Part shown: piece after piece, positions 45,197 through 55,658 of the stretch
Numbering within the stretch: the stretch's first letter is position 1
Layout of the letters: every line of letters starts with the position of its first letter
Assembly: GCF_023630175.1 (NCBI RefSeq)
Contig: NZ_JALLIN010000009.1
Coordinates: 101,888-165,887, forward strand
DNA: 64,000 bases
Reading direction: 5' to 3'
Source: Streptomyces cellostaticus
GTDB lineage: Bacteria > Actinomycetota > Actinomycetes > Streptomycetales > Streptomycetaceae
Program-made: the position numbers and the translations under genes
The notes under the pieces: generated by a model
Seen by the model: only the letters and a program-made list of their open reading frames with translations
Databases searched by the model: none
What the model was told of the DNA's origin: nothing

Positions 45197-46597
45197 TCAG
45201 AAGAGCTTGCCCGGGTTGAGGATGCCGAGCGGGTCGAAGACGTCCTTCACCGCGCGCTGCATCTCCACGCCGACCGGCCCGATCTCCCGCGCCAGCCACT
45301 CCTTCTTGAGCACGCCCACACCGTGCTCACCGGTGATGGTGCCGCCGAGCGCCAGGCCGAGCGCCATGATCTCGTCGAAGGACTCACGGGCCCGCCGGGA
45401 CTCGTCGTCGTCCTGGGCGTCGAAGCAGACGGTGGGGTGGGTGTTGCCGTCGCCGGCGTGCGCGCAGACGCCGATGGTGAGGCCGTACTCGGCGCCGATC
45501 CGCTCGACGCCCTCGAGCATCGCGCCCAGCTTCGAGCGGGGCACGCACACGTCGTCGATCATCGTCGTGCCCTTGACCGCCTCCAGCGCGGTCAGCGAGA
45601 GCCGCCGGGCCTGGAGGAGGAGTTCGGACTCGGCGGCGTCGTCGGCGGGCACCACCTGGGTGGCGCCGGCCGCCTCGCACAGCGCGCCGACGGCGGCGAG
45701 GTCGGCGGCGGGGTGCGGGGTGTCGAAGGCGGCCAGCAGCAGTGCCTCGGTGGTCTCCGGCAGGCCCATGTGGGCGAGGTCGTTGACCGCCTTGACGGTC
45801 GTACGGTCCATCAGTTCGAGGAGGGACGGCACGTGTCCGCCCTCCATGATCCGGCAGACGGCGTCGCAGGCGGCGGCCGACGAGGCGAACTCGGCCGCCA
45901 GCACGAGCTGCTGGGGCGGCTTCGGCCTCAGCGCCAGCACGGCCCGCACGACGATGCCGAGGGACCCCTCGGAGCCCACGAAGAGACGGGTCAGGTCGTA
46001 GCCCGCCACGCCCTTGGCGGTGCGCCGGCCGGTGGACATCAGCCGGCCGTCGGCGAGGACGACGTCCAGGCCGAGCACGTACTCGGCCGTCACGCCGTAC
46101 TTCACGCAGCACAGACCGCCGGACGCCGTGCCGATGTTGCCCCCGATGGTGCACGTCTCCCAGCTCGAAGGATCCGGCGGGTAGTACAGGCCGTGCTTCT
46201 CCACCTCGCGGGAGAGCGCCGCGTTGACGACGCCCGGTTCGACGACGGCGATCCGGTCGACCGGGCTGACCTCCAGGATGCGGTCCATCCGGGTCAGGGA
46301 CAGCACGATGGAGCCGTCCGTGGCGTTGGCGCCGCCGGACAGGCCCGTGCGGGCACCCTGCGGGACCACGGGGACGCGCAGCCCGGACGCGGTGCGCATG
46401 ACGTGCTGCACCTGTTCCACGGTGCGCGGCAGCACCACCACGGCCGGGGCGCCGGACGGGCAGAAGCTCGCCATGTCGTTGGCGTAGGAGGCCGTGACGT
46501 CGGGATCGGTCAGGACGGCCTCGGGCGGCAGGCCGGCCAGGAGCCGGTCGGTGAGGTTGCTCGTCTCTTCGTCGCGGGGCGCTTCGATACGGCTCAC
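45197..46597 (-). CDS. FAD-linked oxidase (GlcD / D-lactate dehydrogenase type)
   Basis: A 466-residue flavoenzyme from GTG 46597. The FAD domain has VVLPRTVEQVQHVMRTA, VVPQGARTGLSGGA and GLYYPPDPSSWETCTIGGNIGTASGG with NIGTASGG around the flavin. The C-terminal FAD-oxidase domain ends with GEHGVGVLKKEWL and LGILNPGKLF. Such enzymes oxidise glycolate, D-lactate or other D-2-hydroxy acids. No partner subunit (GlcE/GlcF) is adjacent, so it probably works alone. The start is not fixed; ATG at 46624 would add nine residues. Confidence 0.9.
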   Translation of the reverse strand: MSRIEAPRDEETSNLTDRLLAGLPPEAVLTDPDVTASYANDMASFCPSGAPAVVVLPRTVEQVQHVMRTASGLRVPVVPQGARTGLSGGANATDGSIVLSLTRMDRILEVSPVDRIAVVEPGVVNAALSREVEKHGLYYPPDPSSWETCTIGGNIGTASGGLCCVKYGVTAEYVLGLDVVLADGRLMSTGRRTAKGVAGYDLTRLFVGSEGSLGIVVRAVLALRPKPPQQLVLAAEFASSAAACDAVCRIMEGGHVPSLLELMDRTTVKAVNDLAHMGLPETTEALLLAAFDTPHPAADLAAVGALCEAAGATQVVPADDAAESELLLQARRLSLTALEAVKGTTMIDDVCVPRSKLGAMLEGVERIGAEYGLTIGVCAHAGDGNTHPTVCFDAQDDDESRRARESFDEIMALGLALGGTITGEHGVGVLKKEWLAREIGPVGVEMQRAVKDVFDPLGILNPGKLF

Positions 46598-46695
46598 GAT
46601 CACAGCGTGACACTCGGGGGCCATCGGTGTGAACCCCGTCCGTGCCGCCCTTGGGCCACCCGGACGTGCCCGGTGCGCTGCCGCACAGTGAAGGT

Positions 46696-48189
46696 ATGGA
46701 GATCCGACCGCACGGCAGCTCCGCCCCCGGAACGTCCCTGGTGGCCGGGCCGCCCCCGCCGCGCCGCACCCGGCGCCTGCTGCGGCGCCTGCTGGTCACC
46801 GTGCTGGCGGGCTCGGCCGCGGCGGGCGGGGTGCTGATGCTGCTGCCGCCGGAGCCGGCGCACCACCGTGCGGCACCGCCCGCCGCGGGACCGCGGGCGC
46901 AGTCGCCGGCGCTGACCGCCGCCGCGGTGACCTCCGGGGTCCCGGCCGCGTTGCCGGACCTGTCGGCGCTCATCGGGCGGCAGGAGGCCGCGGTGCGGGC
47001 CCGGCCCCGGGACGCGCGGGCCTGGGCGGTGCTGGGGGCCGCGTATGTGCAGCGGGGTCGGAGCGCCTCCGACGCGGCGGACTTCCCGAAGGCGGACCGG
47101 GCGCTGCGGACCTCGCTGGAGGCGGCCGGCACCCGGCCGGCGGAGCGCGCGGCGGCGCTCGGCGGGCTGACCTCGCTGGCGAACGCTCGGCGGGACTTCC
47201 CGGCGGCGAAACGGTACGGCGAGCAGGCGCTGAAGCTGACCCCGAAGCGCTGGTCGGCGTATCCGCCGCTGATCGACGCCTACACCGGGCTCGGCGACTA
47301 CAAGGCGGCCCGGGACGCCCTGGACAAGCTGCTGGGGCTGCGCACCGCGGCGGCCGACCGGCCGGCGGTGATGGCGCGGGCCTCGGCCGTCTACCGGGAC
47401 CGGGGCTGGCGGGAGGACTCCGTGGCCCAGCTCACGGACGCGGCGGCGGCCGCCCGCACCCCCGCCGAGCAGGCCGCGTACCTCACCGGGGTGGGCCGGC
47501 TCGCCTGGGAGCGGGGCGACCGGGAGGACGCGCTGCGGCACTTCGAGGCGGCGCTGCGGCTGGCCCCCGGCCACCGGGCGGCGCTGTCGGGCAGGGGGCG
47601 GGCGCTGGCGGCGCTGGGCCGCACGGACGAGGCGGTGGCCGCGTACCGCGCGGCGCTGGCCCGGCAGCCGGACCCGCGCGACGCGCTGGAGCTGGGCGAG
47701 CTGTACGAGTCGCTGGGCCGGTACGAGGACGCGGAGGAGAGTTACGACCTGCTGCGCGAGCGGGTCCGGCTCTCGGCGGCGGGCGGGGTGGACGAGGAGC
47801 TGCTGATCGGGCGGTTCGAGGCGGACCACGCCGACGCCCGGGACGCGGTGGAGCGGCTGCGGGAGGAGTGGCGGCGCCAGCCCGGGATCGAGGTGGCCGA
47901 CGCCCTCGGCTGGGCGCTGCACCGGGCCGGCGAGGACACGGAGGCGCTGACCTACGCCTCGGTCGCGACGGACAAGGCGAAGGGCGGTGGCGTGCTCAGT
48001 GCCCCGTACGCGTTCCACCGCGGCATGATCGAGCGTGAGCTGGGGCTGGACGGGCCGGCCCGGCGGCACCTGGAGGAAGCGCTGCGGATCAACCCGTACT
48101 TCTCGCCGACCGGGGCCGGGGCCGCGCGAGAGGCCCTGCGGGAGCTCGGGGAGATTCCCGACGAGCCCCCGCCGGACGACATGTCCTGA
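46696..48189 (+). CDS. TPR-repeat membrane-anchored protein
   Basis: A 497-residue protein from ATG 46696. A membrane helix lies near residues 35-53 (LLVTVLAGSAAAGGVLMLL). The rest is outside the cytoplasm and holds repeated tetratricopeptide units, for example ARAWAVLGAAYVQRG, DALRHFEAALRLAPGHRAALSGRGRALAALGRTDEAVAAY and LELGELYESLGRYEDAEESY. The TPR array should bind partner proteins or peptides. Such proteins are widespread and uncharacterised in streptomycetes. It ends 9 bases before the convergent hppD stop. Confidence 0.85.
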   Translation: MEIRPHGSSAPGTSLVAGPPPPRRTRRLLRRLLVTVLAGSAAAGGVLMLLPPEPAHHRAAPPAAGPRAQSPALTAAAVTSGVPAALPDLSALIGRQEAAVRARPRDARAWAVLGAAYVQRGRSASDAADFPKADRALRTSLEAAGTRPAERAAALGGLTSLANARRDFPAAKRYGEQALKLTPKRWSAYPPLIDAYTGLGDYKAARDALDKLLGLRTAAADRPAVMARASAVYRDRGWREDSVAQLTDAAAAARTPAEQAAYLTGVGRLAWERGDREDALRHFEAALRLAPGHRAALSGRGRALAALGRTDEAVAAYRAALARQPDPRDALELGELYESLGRYEDAEESYDLLRERVRLSAAGGVDEELLIGRFEADHADARDAVERLREEWRRQPGIEVADALGWALHRAGEDTEALTYASVATDKAKGGGVLSAPYAFHRGMIERELGLDGPARRHLEEALRINPYFSPTGAGAAREALRELGEIPDEPPPDDMS

Positions 48190-48198
48190 GGGACGCCG

Positions 48199-49383
<1,185 letters not shown>

Positions 49384-49467
49384 TCACATCATCACTGGTC
49401 AATATGTTCAGCCGAAGAGCCCCTTCAGCGGACTTTCTGTACAGGATGACCATCCCCGGGAGGTGCT

Positions 49468-49938
49468 GTGGCGATCGATCGCCTGGACGGCCGGATCATC
49501 GTGCTGCTGGCGCGGGAGCCGCGGATCGGGGTGCTGGAGATGTCCCGTCGGCTGGGGGTCGCCCGGGGGACGGTGCAGGCGCGTCTGGACCGGCTTCAGT
49601 CGAATGGAGTCATCCGCGGCTTCGGGCCCCAGGTGGACCCGGCGGCGCTCGGCTACCCGGTCACCGCGTTCGCCACGCTGCAGATCCGGCAGGGCCAAGG
49701 GGCCGATGTACGGGCGCACTTGGCGACGGTGCCGGAGGTGCTGGAGCTGCTGACCACCACCGGCAGCGGGGACATGCTGTGCCGGCTCGTGGCCCGGTCC
49801 AACGCCGATCTCCAGCGGGTGATCGACCGGGTCGTCGGTTTTGATGGCATCGTCCGGGCCTCCACGGCGATCGTCATGGAGAACCCCGTTCCGCTGCGGA
49901 TCATCCCGCTGGTGGAGCAGGCCGCCGTCGGCGAGTGA
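49468..49938 (+). CDS. Lrp/AsnC-family regulator, divergent from hppD
   Basis: A 156-residue transcription factor from GTG 49468, preceded by GGGAGG. The helix-turn-helix lies at 20-45 (IGVLEMSRRLGVARGTVQARLDRLQSNGVIRGFG), and the C-terminal ligand domain includes VLELLTTTGSGDMLCRLVARSNADLQRVID. Lrp/AsnC proteins bind amino acids and sit beside their targets. The location back-to-back with hppD points to control of tyrosine catabolism, probably in response to tyrosine or phenylalanine. Another possibility is the transporter operon just downstream, 65 bases away on the same strand. Confidence 0.92.
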   Translation: MAIDRLDGRIIVLLAREPRIGVLEMSRRLGVARGTVQARLDRLQSNGVIRGFGPQVDPAALGYPVTAFATLQIRQGQGADVRAHLATVPEVLELLTTTGSGDMLCRLVARSNADLQRVIDRVVGFDGIVRASTAIVMENPVPLRIIPLVEQAAVGE

Positions 49939-50003
49939 GCCGGAGGCGGGCGAGCGCGCGGCTCGGACGCCGGGAAGGTTCCGACGAGCCGGAGTGAGGG
50001 CGC

Positions 50004-50651
50004 GTGAGCTTCTGGGAGTATCTGGGCAGCCGGCACCAGCAACTGCTCGCGGACGGCTATCAGCATGCCAGCGCGGTCTTCCAGTGCATGGTGGTGGCGA
50101 CCGTCCTGGGTGTGCTGATCGGGATCGCCACCTACCACTCCGAGTGGGCGGGCAACCTGGCCACCACGACCACGGCGACCTTCCTGACCATCCCCTCGCT
50201 CGCGATGATCGGCCTGCTCATCCCGATCGTGGGCCTCGGGGTGGCGCCCACCGTGATCGCGCTGACCCTGTACGGACTGCTGCCGATCGTGCGGAACTCC
50301 ATCGTGGGCCTGCGCGGGGTCGATCCGGCGCTGGTGGACGCGGCCCGCGGCATCGGCATGTCGCGGTCGGCGCGGCTGCTGCGCGTCGAGCTGCCGCTGG
50401 CCTGGCCGCCCATCCTGACCGGGATCCGGGTCGCCACGCAGATGCTCATGGGCATCGCGGCCATCGCCGCCTACGCCTCCGGCCCCGGCCTGGGCAATGA
50501 GATCTTCCGCGGGCTCGCCTCGCTGGGCAGCAAGAACGCCCTGAACCAGGTGCTCGCCGGCACCATCGGCATCGTCATCCTCGCCCTGCTGTTCGACGCC
50601 GCGTACGTGCTGCTCGGCCGGCTGACCATTCCCAGGGGGATCCGTGGCTGA
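50004..50651 (+). CDS. OpuC/ProU-type ABC transporter, permease 1
   Basis: A 215-residue permease from GTG 50004, with five to six membrane helices. The inner-membrane EAA-like loop is seen as VDPALVDAARGIGMSRSARLLRVELPLAWPPILTGIRVA, which contacts the ATPase. The family imports glycine betaine, choline, carnitine or related osmolytes. The stop overlaps the ATPase start by 8 bases, which indicates coupled translation in a four-gene operon. Confidence 0.9.
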   Translation: MSFWEYLGSRHQQLLADGYQHASAVFQCMVVATVLGVLIGIATYHSEWAGNLATTTTATFLTIPSLAMIGLLIPIVGLGVAPTVIALTLYGLLPIVRNSIVGLRGVDPALVDAARGIGMSRSARLLRVELPLAWPPILTGIRVATQMLMGIAAIAAYASGPGLGNEIFRGLASLGSKNALNQVLAGTIGIVILALLFDAAYVLLGRLTIPRGIRG

Positions 50652-51885
50652 GACGACCTCCACGCACGGCGCCACGATCGAGCTGGAGAACCTGACCAAG
50701 CGCTACCCGGGCAATCCGCAGCCCGCCGTCGACAACGTCAGCATGGAGATCAGGGCCGGCGAGACGGTGATCTTCGTCGGCCCCTCCGGTTGCGGCAAGT
50801 CCACCACACTGAAGATGATCAACCGGCTGATCGAGCCGACCGGCGGGCGCATCCGCATCGACGGCGAGGACGTCACCCGCATCGACCCGGTGCGGCTGCG
50901 CCGCAAGGTCGGGTACGCCATCCAGTCCTCGGGGCTGTTCCCGCACATGACGGTCGCGCAGAACATCGCCCTGGTGCCGAAGATGGTCGGCTGGTCCACG
51001 AGCCGGGTGCGCGAGCGGGTCGAGGAGATGCTGGACCTCGTCGGGCTCGACCCGGGCGAGTTCCGCGACCGCTATCCGCGCCAGCTCTCCGGCGGCCAGC
51101 AGCAGCGCGTCGGCGTGGCCCGGGCCCTGGCCGCCGATCCCCCGGTGCTGCTGATGGACGAGCCGTTCGGCGCGGTCGACCCGATCACCCGCGACCACCT
51201 CCAGGACGAGCTGATCCGGCTCCAGCGCGAGCTGCACAAGACGATCGTCTTCGTCACCCATGACTTCGACGAGGCGATCAAGCTGGGCGACCGGATCGCC
51301 GTCCTGCGCGAGCACTCGCACATCGCGCAGTTCGACACCCCGGAGGCCATCCTGACCAACCCGTCGGACGACTTCGTCTCCGGGTTCGTCGGCGCGGGCG
51401 CGGCCCTGAAGCGGCTCAACCTGACCCGGGTCCGGGACGTGGAGATGCGGGACTACCCGACGGTGACCGTGGACACCCCGCTGCAGCAGATCTTCGGGAT
51501 GCTGCGCGGCGGCGGCACCAACGAGATCCTGCTGCTCGACAAGCGGGGCCGCCCCTACAAGTGGCTGCGGCGCGGCGACCTGATGCGCGCCCGGGGCTCG
51601 CTGGCCCGCGCGGGCACGCTGGTGCACGACACGGTGACCCGGGACGCGACCCTGCGGGACGCGCTGGAGGCGGTGCTCACCGACAACGCCGGACGGGTGG
51701 CCGTGACCGGGCGGCGCGGGGCGTACATCGGCGTCGTGGACATGGAGACGCTGATCAACTCCGTGCACGAACTGCTGGAGGCCGACCGGCTGGAGGCCAT
51801 GGAGGCGCAGGCCGAGCTGGAGGAGGCCCGCAGCCAGCAGACCCATTTCGAGCAGGAGGGGCACGGAGGGGAGACGAAGGCGTGA
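50644..51885 (+). CDS. OpuC/ProU-type ABC transporter, ATPase with CBS domains
   Basis: A 413-residue ATPase from GTG 50644. Walker A GPSGCGKST is at 46-54; LSGGQQQRVGVARAL is the signature; VLLMDEPFGAVD is Walker B and VFVTHDFDEA the switch region. Two CBS-type modules follow at roughly 275-385 (VTVDTPLQQIFGMLRGGG and VTRDATLRDALEAVLTDNAG). In OpuA-type importers CBS domains sense ionic strength and gate osmolyte uptake. A final acidic helix ends the protein. It energises both permeases of the operon. Confidence 0.93.
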   Translation: MAETTSTHGATIELENLTKRYPGNPQPAVDNVSMEIRAGETVIFVGPSGCGKSTTLKMINRLIEPTGGRIRIDGEDVTRIDPVRLRRKVGYAIQSSGLFPHMTVAQNIALVPKMVGWSTSRVRERVEEMLDLVGLDPGEFRDRYPRQLSGGQQQRVGVARALAADPPVLLMDEPFGAVDPITRDHLQDELIRLQRELHKTIVFVTHDFDEAIKLGDRIAVLREHSHIAQFDTPEAILTNPSDDFVSGFVGAGAALKRLNLTRVRDVEMRDYPTVTVDTPLQQIFGMLRGGGTNEILLLDKRGRPYKWLRRGDLMRARGSLARAGTLVHDTVTRDATLRDALEAVLTDNAGRVAVTGRRGAYIGVVDMETLINSVHELLEADRLEAMEAQAELEEARSQQTHFEQEGHGGETKA

Positions 51886-52742
51886 GCACCGAGCAGCGGC
51901 CCGGGGACGAGCACGAGGCCGGGGAGCCGCCCCCGCGGGACGAGGGCGAGGCGGAACCGACGGCGGATCAACAGGCCCCGCCGCCCCGGCGGCGCCCGCA
52001 CGCAGGCCGGCTGAGCTGGCAGCAGCTGACCGTCCTGCCCACGTTCCTGGTCCTGCTGCTGCTGGCGACCTGGCTGTGGTTCCGCCAGGCGGACCTGGAC
52101 ACGATCTCGCGAAACGCGCTCTCGGGCGGCCAGGTCTCCAAGGCGCTGTGGCAGCACGTGCAGTTGACGGTGATCTCGACGTTCTTCGTGTTGATCATCG
52201 CGATCCCGCTGGGGATCCTGCTCACCCGCGGGGCCATGCGGAAGGCGACCCCGCTGGCGATGACGATCGCCAACATGGGCCAGGCGACCCCGGCGATCGG
52301 CCTGCTGGCACTGCTGGTGATCGCGCTGGGGACGGGCACGAGGGCGGCCCTGATCGGCATCATCGTCTACGCCGTGCTCCCCGTGCTGGCCAACACCATC
52401 GCCGGCCTGAAGGCCAACGACCCGACCCTGCTGGAGGCGGCCCGCGGCATCGGCATGTCCCCGCTGGGGGTCCTCACCCGCATCGAACTGCCCCTCGCCG
52501 TACCGCTGATCCTCGCCGGTGTCCGTACGGCGCTGGTCCTCAACGTCGGTACGGCGACCCTGGCGACCTTCGGCGGGGGCGGCGGCCTGGGCGTGCTGAT
52601 CACCACCGGCATCACCACCCAGCGCATGCCGGTGCTGGTGCTCGGCGCCCTCCTCACCATCTCCCTGGCCCTGCTGGTCGACTGGCTGGCGCTGCTGGCG
52701 GAGATCATGCTGCGGCCGCGCGGACTCGAGGCGGGAACATGA
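51882..52742 (+). CDS. OpuC/ProU-type ABC transporter, permease 2
   Basis: A 286-residue permease starting at GTG 51882, four bases inside the ATPase gene. The first 45 residues are polar and disordered (acidic, Pro-rich), an unusual extension. Six membrane helices follow, with the coupling loop NDPTLLEAARGIGMSPLGVLTRIELPLAVPLILAGVRTALV and GGGGLGVLITTGI. It pairs with the first permease to form a heterodimeric channel. The stop overlaps the next start by four bases. Confidence 0.92.
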   Translation: MSTEQRPGDEHEAGEPPPRDEGEAEPTADQQAPPPRRRPHAGRLSWQQLTVLPTFLVLLLLATWLWFRQADLDTISRNALSGGQVSKALWQHVQLTVISTFFVLIIAIPLGILLTRGAMRKATPLAMTIANMGQATPAIGLLALLVIALGTGTRAALIGIIVYAVLPVLANTIAGLKANDPTLLEAARGIGMSPLGVLTRIELPLAVPLILAGVRTALVLNVGTATLATFGGGGGLGVLITTGITTQRMPVLVLGALLTISLALLVDWLALLAEIMLRPRGLEAGT

Positions 52743-53698
52743 GGCGCCTGGTGTCGCTGCCGCTGGCGGCGCTGCTCGTCGTACCGGCCGGCTGCGGCCT
52801 GACCAGCGGCTCCCCGATGGTCGACGACGTCCGGCCGGGCTCCATCGGGGCGGGCGAGCCGCTGAAGGGCGCCCATCTCACCGTCACCTCCAAGGAGTTC
52901 ACCGAGCAGCTCATCCTCGGCGCGATCATGGGGATCGCCTTCCAGGCCGCCGGCGCGGACGTCCTGGACCGGACCGGCATCCAGGGCTCCATCGGGTCGC
53001 GGGAGGCGGTCAAGAGCGGTGACGCGGACGCGCAGTACGAGTACACGGGCACGGGCTGGATCACCTACCTGGGCAACAGCCGGCCGATCCCCGACCCGCG
53101 CAAGCAGTGGGAGGCGGTGCGAGCCGCGGACCTGAGGAACGGGCTGACCTGGCTGGAGCCGTCGAAGCTCGACAACACCTACGCGCTCGCCATGAACCAG
53201 GCCAACTTCAAGAAGTACGGCACGAGGACGCTGTCCGAGGTGGCCGAGCTGTCCGAGCGGGACCCGGGAGCCGTCACCCTGTGCGTGGAGAGCGAGTTCG
53301 CCAACCGGGCGGACGGGCTGCCCGGCATGGAGAAGGCGTACGGCATGAGCGTGCCGGCGAAGAACATCACGCAGATGGACACCGGGATCATCTACACCCA
53401 GGTGGAGAAGGGGGCGTGCACCTACGGCGAGGTGTTCACCACCGACGGGCGCATCAAGTCGATGAACCTGGTGGTGATGGCGGACGACAAGAAGTTCTTC
53501 CCCAACTACAACGCGACGCCGGTGATCAACAGCAAGGTGCTCGAGAAGTGGCCCGCCATCGCGAAGGTCATCGAACCGGTCAACGCCAGGCTGGACAACT
53601 CGGTGGCGCAGACGCTGAACGCCCGGGTCGACGTGGACGGACAGGACCCGCACCAGGTGGCACTGGACTGGATGAAGGCGGAGGGGTTCGTGAAGTAG
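52739..53698 (+). CDS. Osmolyte-binding lipoprotein (OpuAC type)
   Basis: A 319-residue substrate-binding protein from ATG 52739. The signal peptide ends at lipobox VPAGC (C19). The OpuAC domain starts at HLTVTSKEFTEQLILGAIMGIAFQAAGADVLDRTGIQGSIGSREAVKSGDADAQYEYTG, with the typical YEYTGTGW and later RIKSMNLVVMADDKKFFPNYNATPVI. It captures quaternary amines for the operon's permease pair. Similar binding proteins can prefer choline, glycine betaine or ergothioneine; the substrate here cannot be decided. Confidence 0.92.
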   Translation: MRRLVSLPLAALLVVPAGCGLTSGSPMVDDVRPGSIGAGEPLKGAHLTVTSKEFTEQLILGAIMGIAFQAAGADVLDRTGIQGSIGSREAVKSGDADAQYEYTGTGWITYLGNSRPIPDPRKQWEAVRAADLRNGLTWLEPSKLDNTYALAMNQANFKKYGTRTLSEVAELSERDPGAVTLCVESEFANRADGLPGMEKAYGMSVPAKNITQMDTGIIYTQVEKGACTYGEVFTTDGRIKSMNLVVMADDKKFFPNYNATPVINSKVLEKWPAIAKVIEPVNARLDNSVAQTLNARVDVDGQDPHQVALDWMKAEGFVK

Positions 53699-53732
53699 CC
53701 GCTCCCCCGGCCCGGCCGCCCCGGAGCACCAC

Positions 53733-53897
53733 ACCACCAGTCTGCGCGGGGCCGCCGCCGCGCATCACCTCGCCGCCGAGGCCAAGCCCCCGGTCGAACC
53801 GCGCACCCGCGTCGGCTGGACGCTGGTCGAGCTCGGTCTGCGGCTCGCCGCCGCCCCGGAGCCCGCCCCGGAGCCCGTCCCGGCGCCGGCCCGGTGA
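53733..53897 (+). pseudogene. Possible small gene lacking a start codon
   Basis: Read in one frame the stretch encodes TTSLRGAAAAHHLAAEAKPP and continues with EPRTRVGWTLVELGLRLA before a Pro/Ala-rich end and TGA at 53895-53897. The composition looks like a real small Streptomyces protein, but no ATG, GTG or TTG precedes it in frame; CAC stands where a start would fit. CTG at 53742 is the only alternative. It may be a decayed gene or use a rare start. Confidence 0.35.
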
Positions 53898-54084
53898 GGC
53901 CCCGGGCCGCGTCACAGGAGCGCGCCCCCGCGGGGCGGGCGCCGCGGCGGGGCGGCGCCGGTGGGCGCCGCGACGGGCGCCGCGACGGGCCGACCCCGTT
54001 CCCGCACCCCGAGGGCTGTCCCGTGCCCCCGGTGGATCGGCGCACGGCGTCGGACGCGGTGGGCCGACAGGCGCGGGGCCGTCC

Positions 54085-54140
54085 TCGTGCCGGGCGTACC
54101 CGGGTGATCCGACAACGCGGCGGGGTGCCGTGGTTGCCGT
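54085..54140. repeat. Fragment of the intergenic palindromic repeat, copy 3
   Basis: The bases cgtgccgggcgtacccgggt gatccgacaacgcggcgggg tgccgtgg match the centre and part of the right arm of the element at 24661-24822. The outer arms are missing or diverged. It lies in a non-coding gap. Confidence 0.6.
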
Positions 54141-54171
54141 CGTGCGCCCGCCGGGGATCGCGGGACAGCCC

Positions 54172-54963
54172 TCAGCAGCTCGGGACCGCGCCCTTGCCCT
54201 GCTCCAGGGCCACCAGGGCGTCCACCGCCCCCTCGAGGGTGGTCACCGGGACCAGCCGCAGGCCCTTCGGCAGCTCCGACTCGGCGTCGGCGCACTCGGC
54301 CTTCGGCACCAGGAAGACGGTGGCCCCGTCCCGCCGGGCGGCCTGGGTCTTCAGGGCCACCCCGCCCACCGCGCCGACCTTGCCGGCCGCGTCGATCGTG
54401 CCCGTTCCGGCGATGGTGCGGCCGCCCGTGAGGTCGCCGCCGCGGCCGTCGCCGTCCAGCGTGTCGACGATCCCCAGGGTGAACAGCAGCCCCGCGCTCG
54501 GCCCGCCCACGTCCGCGAGCTTCAACCGGACCTTGACCTTGTCGGGGCTCAGGTCCAGGTACCTCAGCGCCGCCTGCGTCGCCGCGTCCTGGGACTGCCG
54601 CATCTGCCTGGCGTTGTACCGCTCGATCTCCTTGACGCTGTTCCCGCTCGGGTAGACCGCGTCCCGGGGCATCACGGCCCGGTCGGTGCGGAACCAGTTG
54701 CCGAGCACGTCCGCGAGCGACACCCGGGCGTCCGGGCCGGTCGCCTCGATGGTCGTCATCCGCAACTGCCCGCTGGTCTTCCGGGCCGGCGCGCCCGACA
54801 CGGTGATCACCTGGGTGCTCCGGTTCTTGCCGAGCACGTTCGCCGTCATCCCGGGCTGCGCCACCGAGAACGGCAGCGGCGCGAAGACCGCCGTGGCGAG
54901 CAGGGCCACGACGGGCAGGGTGCAGACGGCGACGGCCTGGGAACGCGTGAGACGTGAGAGCAC
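54172..54963 (-). CDS. Lon-like S16 peptidase-domain protein
   Basis: A 263-residue protein from GTG 54963. An N-terminal membrane helix (AVCTLPVVALLATAVFAPL) anchors it with the bulk outside. The C-terminal half is a Lon-type protease domain with the catalytic serine S156 in VGGPSAGLLF and the lysine K205 in GKVGAVGGVALKTQAA, giving the expected Ser-Lys dyad. It resembles the YlbL/PDZ-S16 family, but the PDZ region between anchor and protease is short and not clear. Its substrates are unknown; it may process envelope or secreted proteins. Confidence 0.88.
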   Translation of the reverse strand: MLSRLTRSQAVAVCTLPVVALLATAVFAPLPFSVAQPGMTANVLGKNRSTQVITVSGAPARKTSGQLRMTTIEATGPDARVSLADVLGNWFRTDRAVMPRDAVYPSGNSVKEIERYNARQMRQSQDAATQAALRYLDLSPDKVKVRLKLADVGGPSAGLLFTLGIVDTLDGDGRGGDLTGGRTIAGTGTIDAAGKVGAVGGVALKTQAARRDGATVFLVPKAECADAESELPKGLRLVPVTTLEGAVDALVALEQGKGAVPSC

Positions 54964-55016
54964 GCAATCAATCTACGTGACCCCTCGGTGGCGGCCCACC
55001 ACAGCTCAGCGCAAGC

Positions 55017-55658
55017 TCAGCGCAGCGCCTCCGCGACCTCCCGGGCCGCGTCCATCACCCGCGGCCCCACCCGCTCCGGCACGGAGTCCGCCAGCATCAC
55101 CACGCCCACGCTGCCCTCGACGCCCGTCACCCCGACGAGGGGTGCCGCGGCCCCGCAGGCGCCGGCCTCCAGCTCCCCGTGCGTCAGGGTGTACCCGGGG
55201 TCGGCCTGCGGCGACTGGCGGGCGGAGAGGATCGCCCGGCCCGCGGCCCCCCGGTCCAGCGGGTGCCGGAAACCGGCCCGGTAGGCCACGTGGTAGTCCG
55301 TCCAGGTCGGCTCCACCACCGCGACGGCCAGCGCCTCGGTCCCGTCCACCAGGGTCAGGTGCGCCGTCGCCCCGATGTCCTCGGCGAGCGACCGCAGCGC
55401 GGGCAGCGCCGCCTCCCGTACCAGCGGATGCACCTGGCGGCCGAGCCGCAGCACCCCGAGCCCGACCCTGGCACGCCCGCCCAGGTCACGCCGCACCAAC
55501 GCGTGCTGCTCCAGCGTGGCGAGCAACCGGTACACCACGGTCCGGTTGACGCCCAGTTTGTTGGAAAGCTCGGTGACGGTCAGCCCGTGGTCGGTGTCGG
55601 CCAGCAGCTTGAGGACACGCAGTCCCCGGTCGAGCGTCTGGGAGGTCTCCGCGGTCAC
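55017..55658 (-). CDS. IclR-family transcriptional regulator
   Basis: A 213-residue regulator. The winged helix-turn-helix is at the N-terminus (TLDRGLRVLKLLADTDHGLTVTELSNKLGVNRTVVYRLLATLEQHALVRRD), followed by the ligand-binding domain (LRSLAEDIGATAHLTLVDGTEALAVAVVEPTWTDYHVAYRAGFRHPLDRGAAGRAIL). GTG at 55658 is eight bases after AAGGAG and is preferred over GTG at 55667. IclR proteins respond to small organic acids and usually control neighbouring catabolic genes; the target here is not evident. It lies 53 bases upstream of the Lon-like gene. Confidence 0.92.
   Translation of the reverse strand: MTAETSQTLDRGLRVLKLLADTDHGLTVTELSNKLGVNRTVVYRLLATLEQHALVRRDLGGRARVGLGVLRLGRQVHPLVREAALPALRSLAEDIGATAHLTLVDGTEALAVAVVEPTWTDYHVAYRAGFRHPLDRGAAGRAILSARQSPQADPGYTLTHGELEAGACGAAAPLVGVTGVEGSVGVVMLADSVPERVGPRVMDAAREVAEALR

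Larger units (their letters stand above)
53699..54171. other. Gap with repeat fragment and start-less frame
   Basis: A 473-base gap between the transporter operon and the convergent Lon-like gene. It holds a short protein-like frame without a normal start codon (53733-53897) and a fragment of the dispersed intergenic repeat (about 54085-54140). The remainder is very GC-rich with no recognisable feature. Confidence 0.4.
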
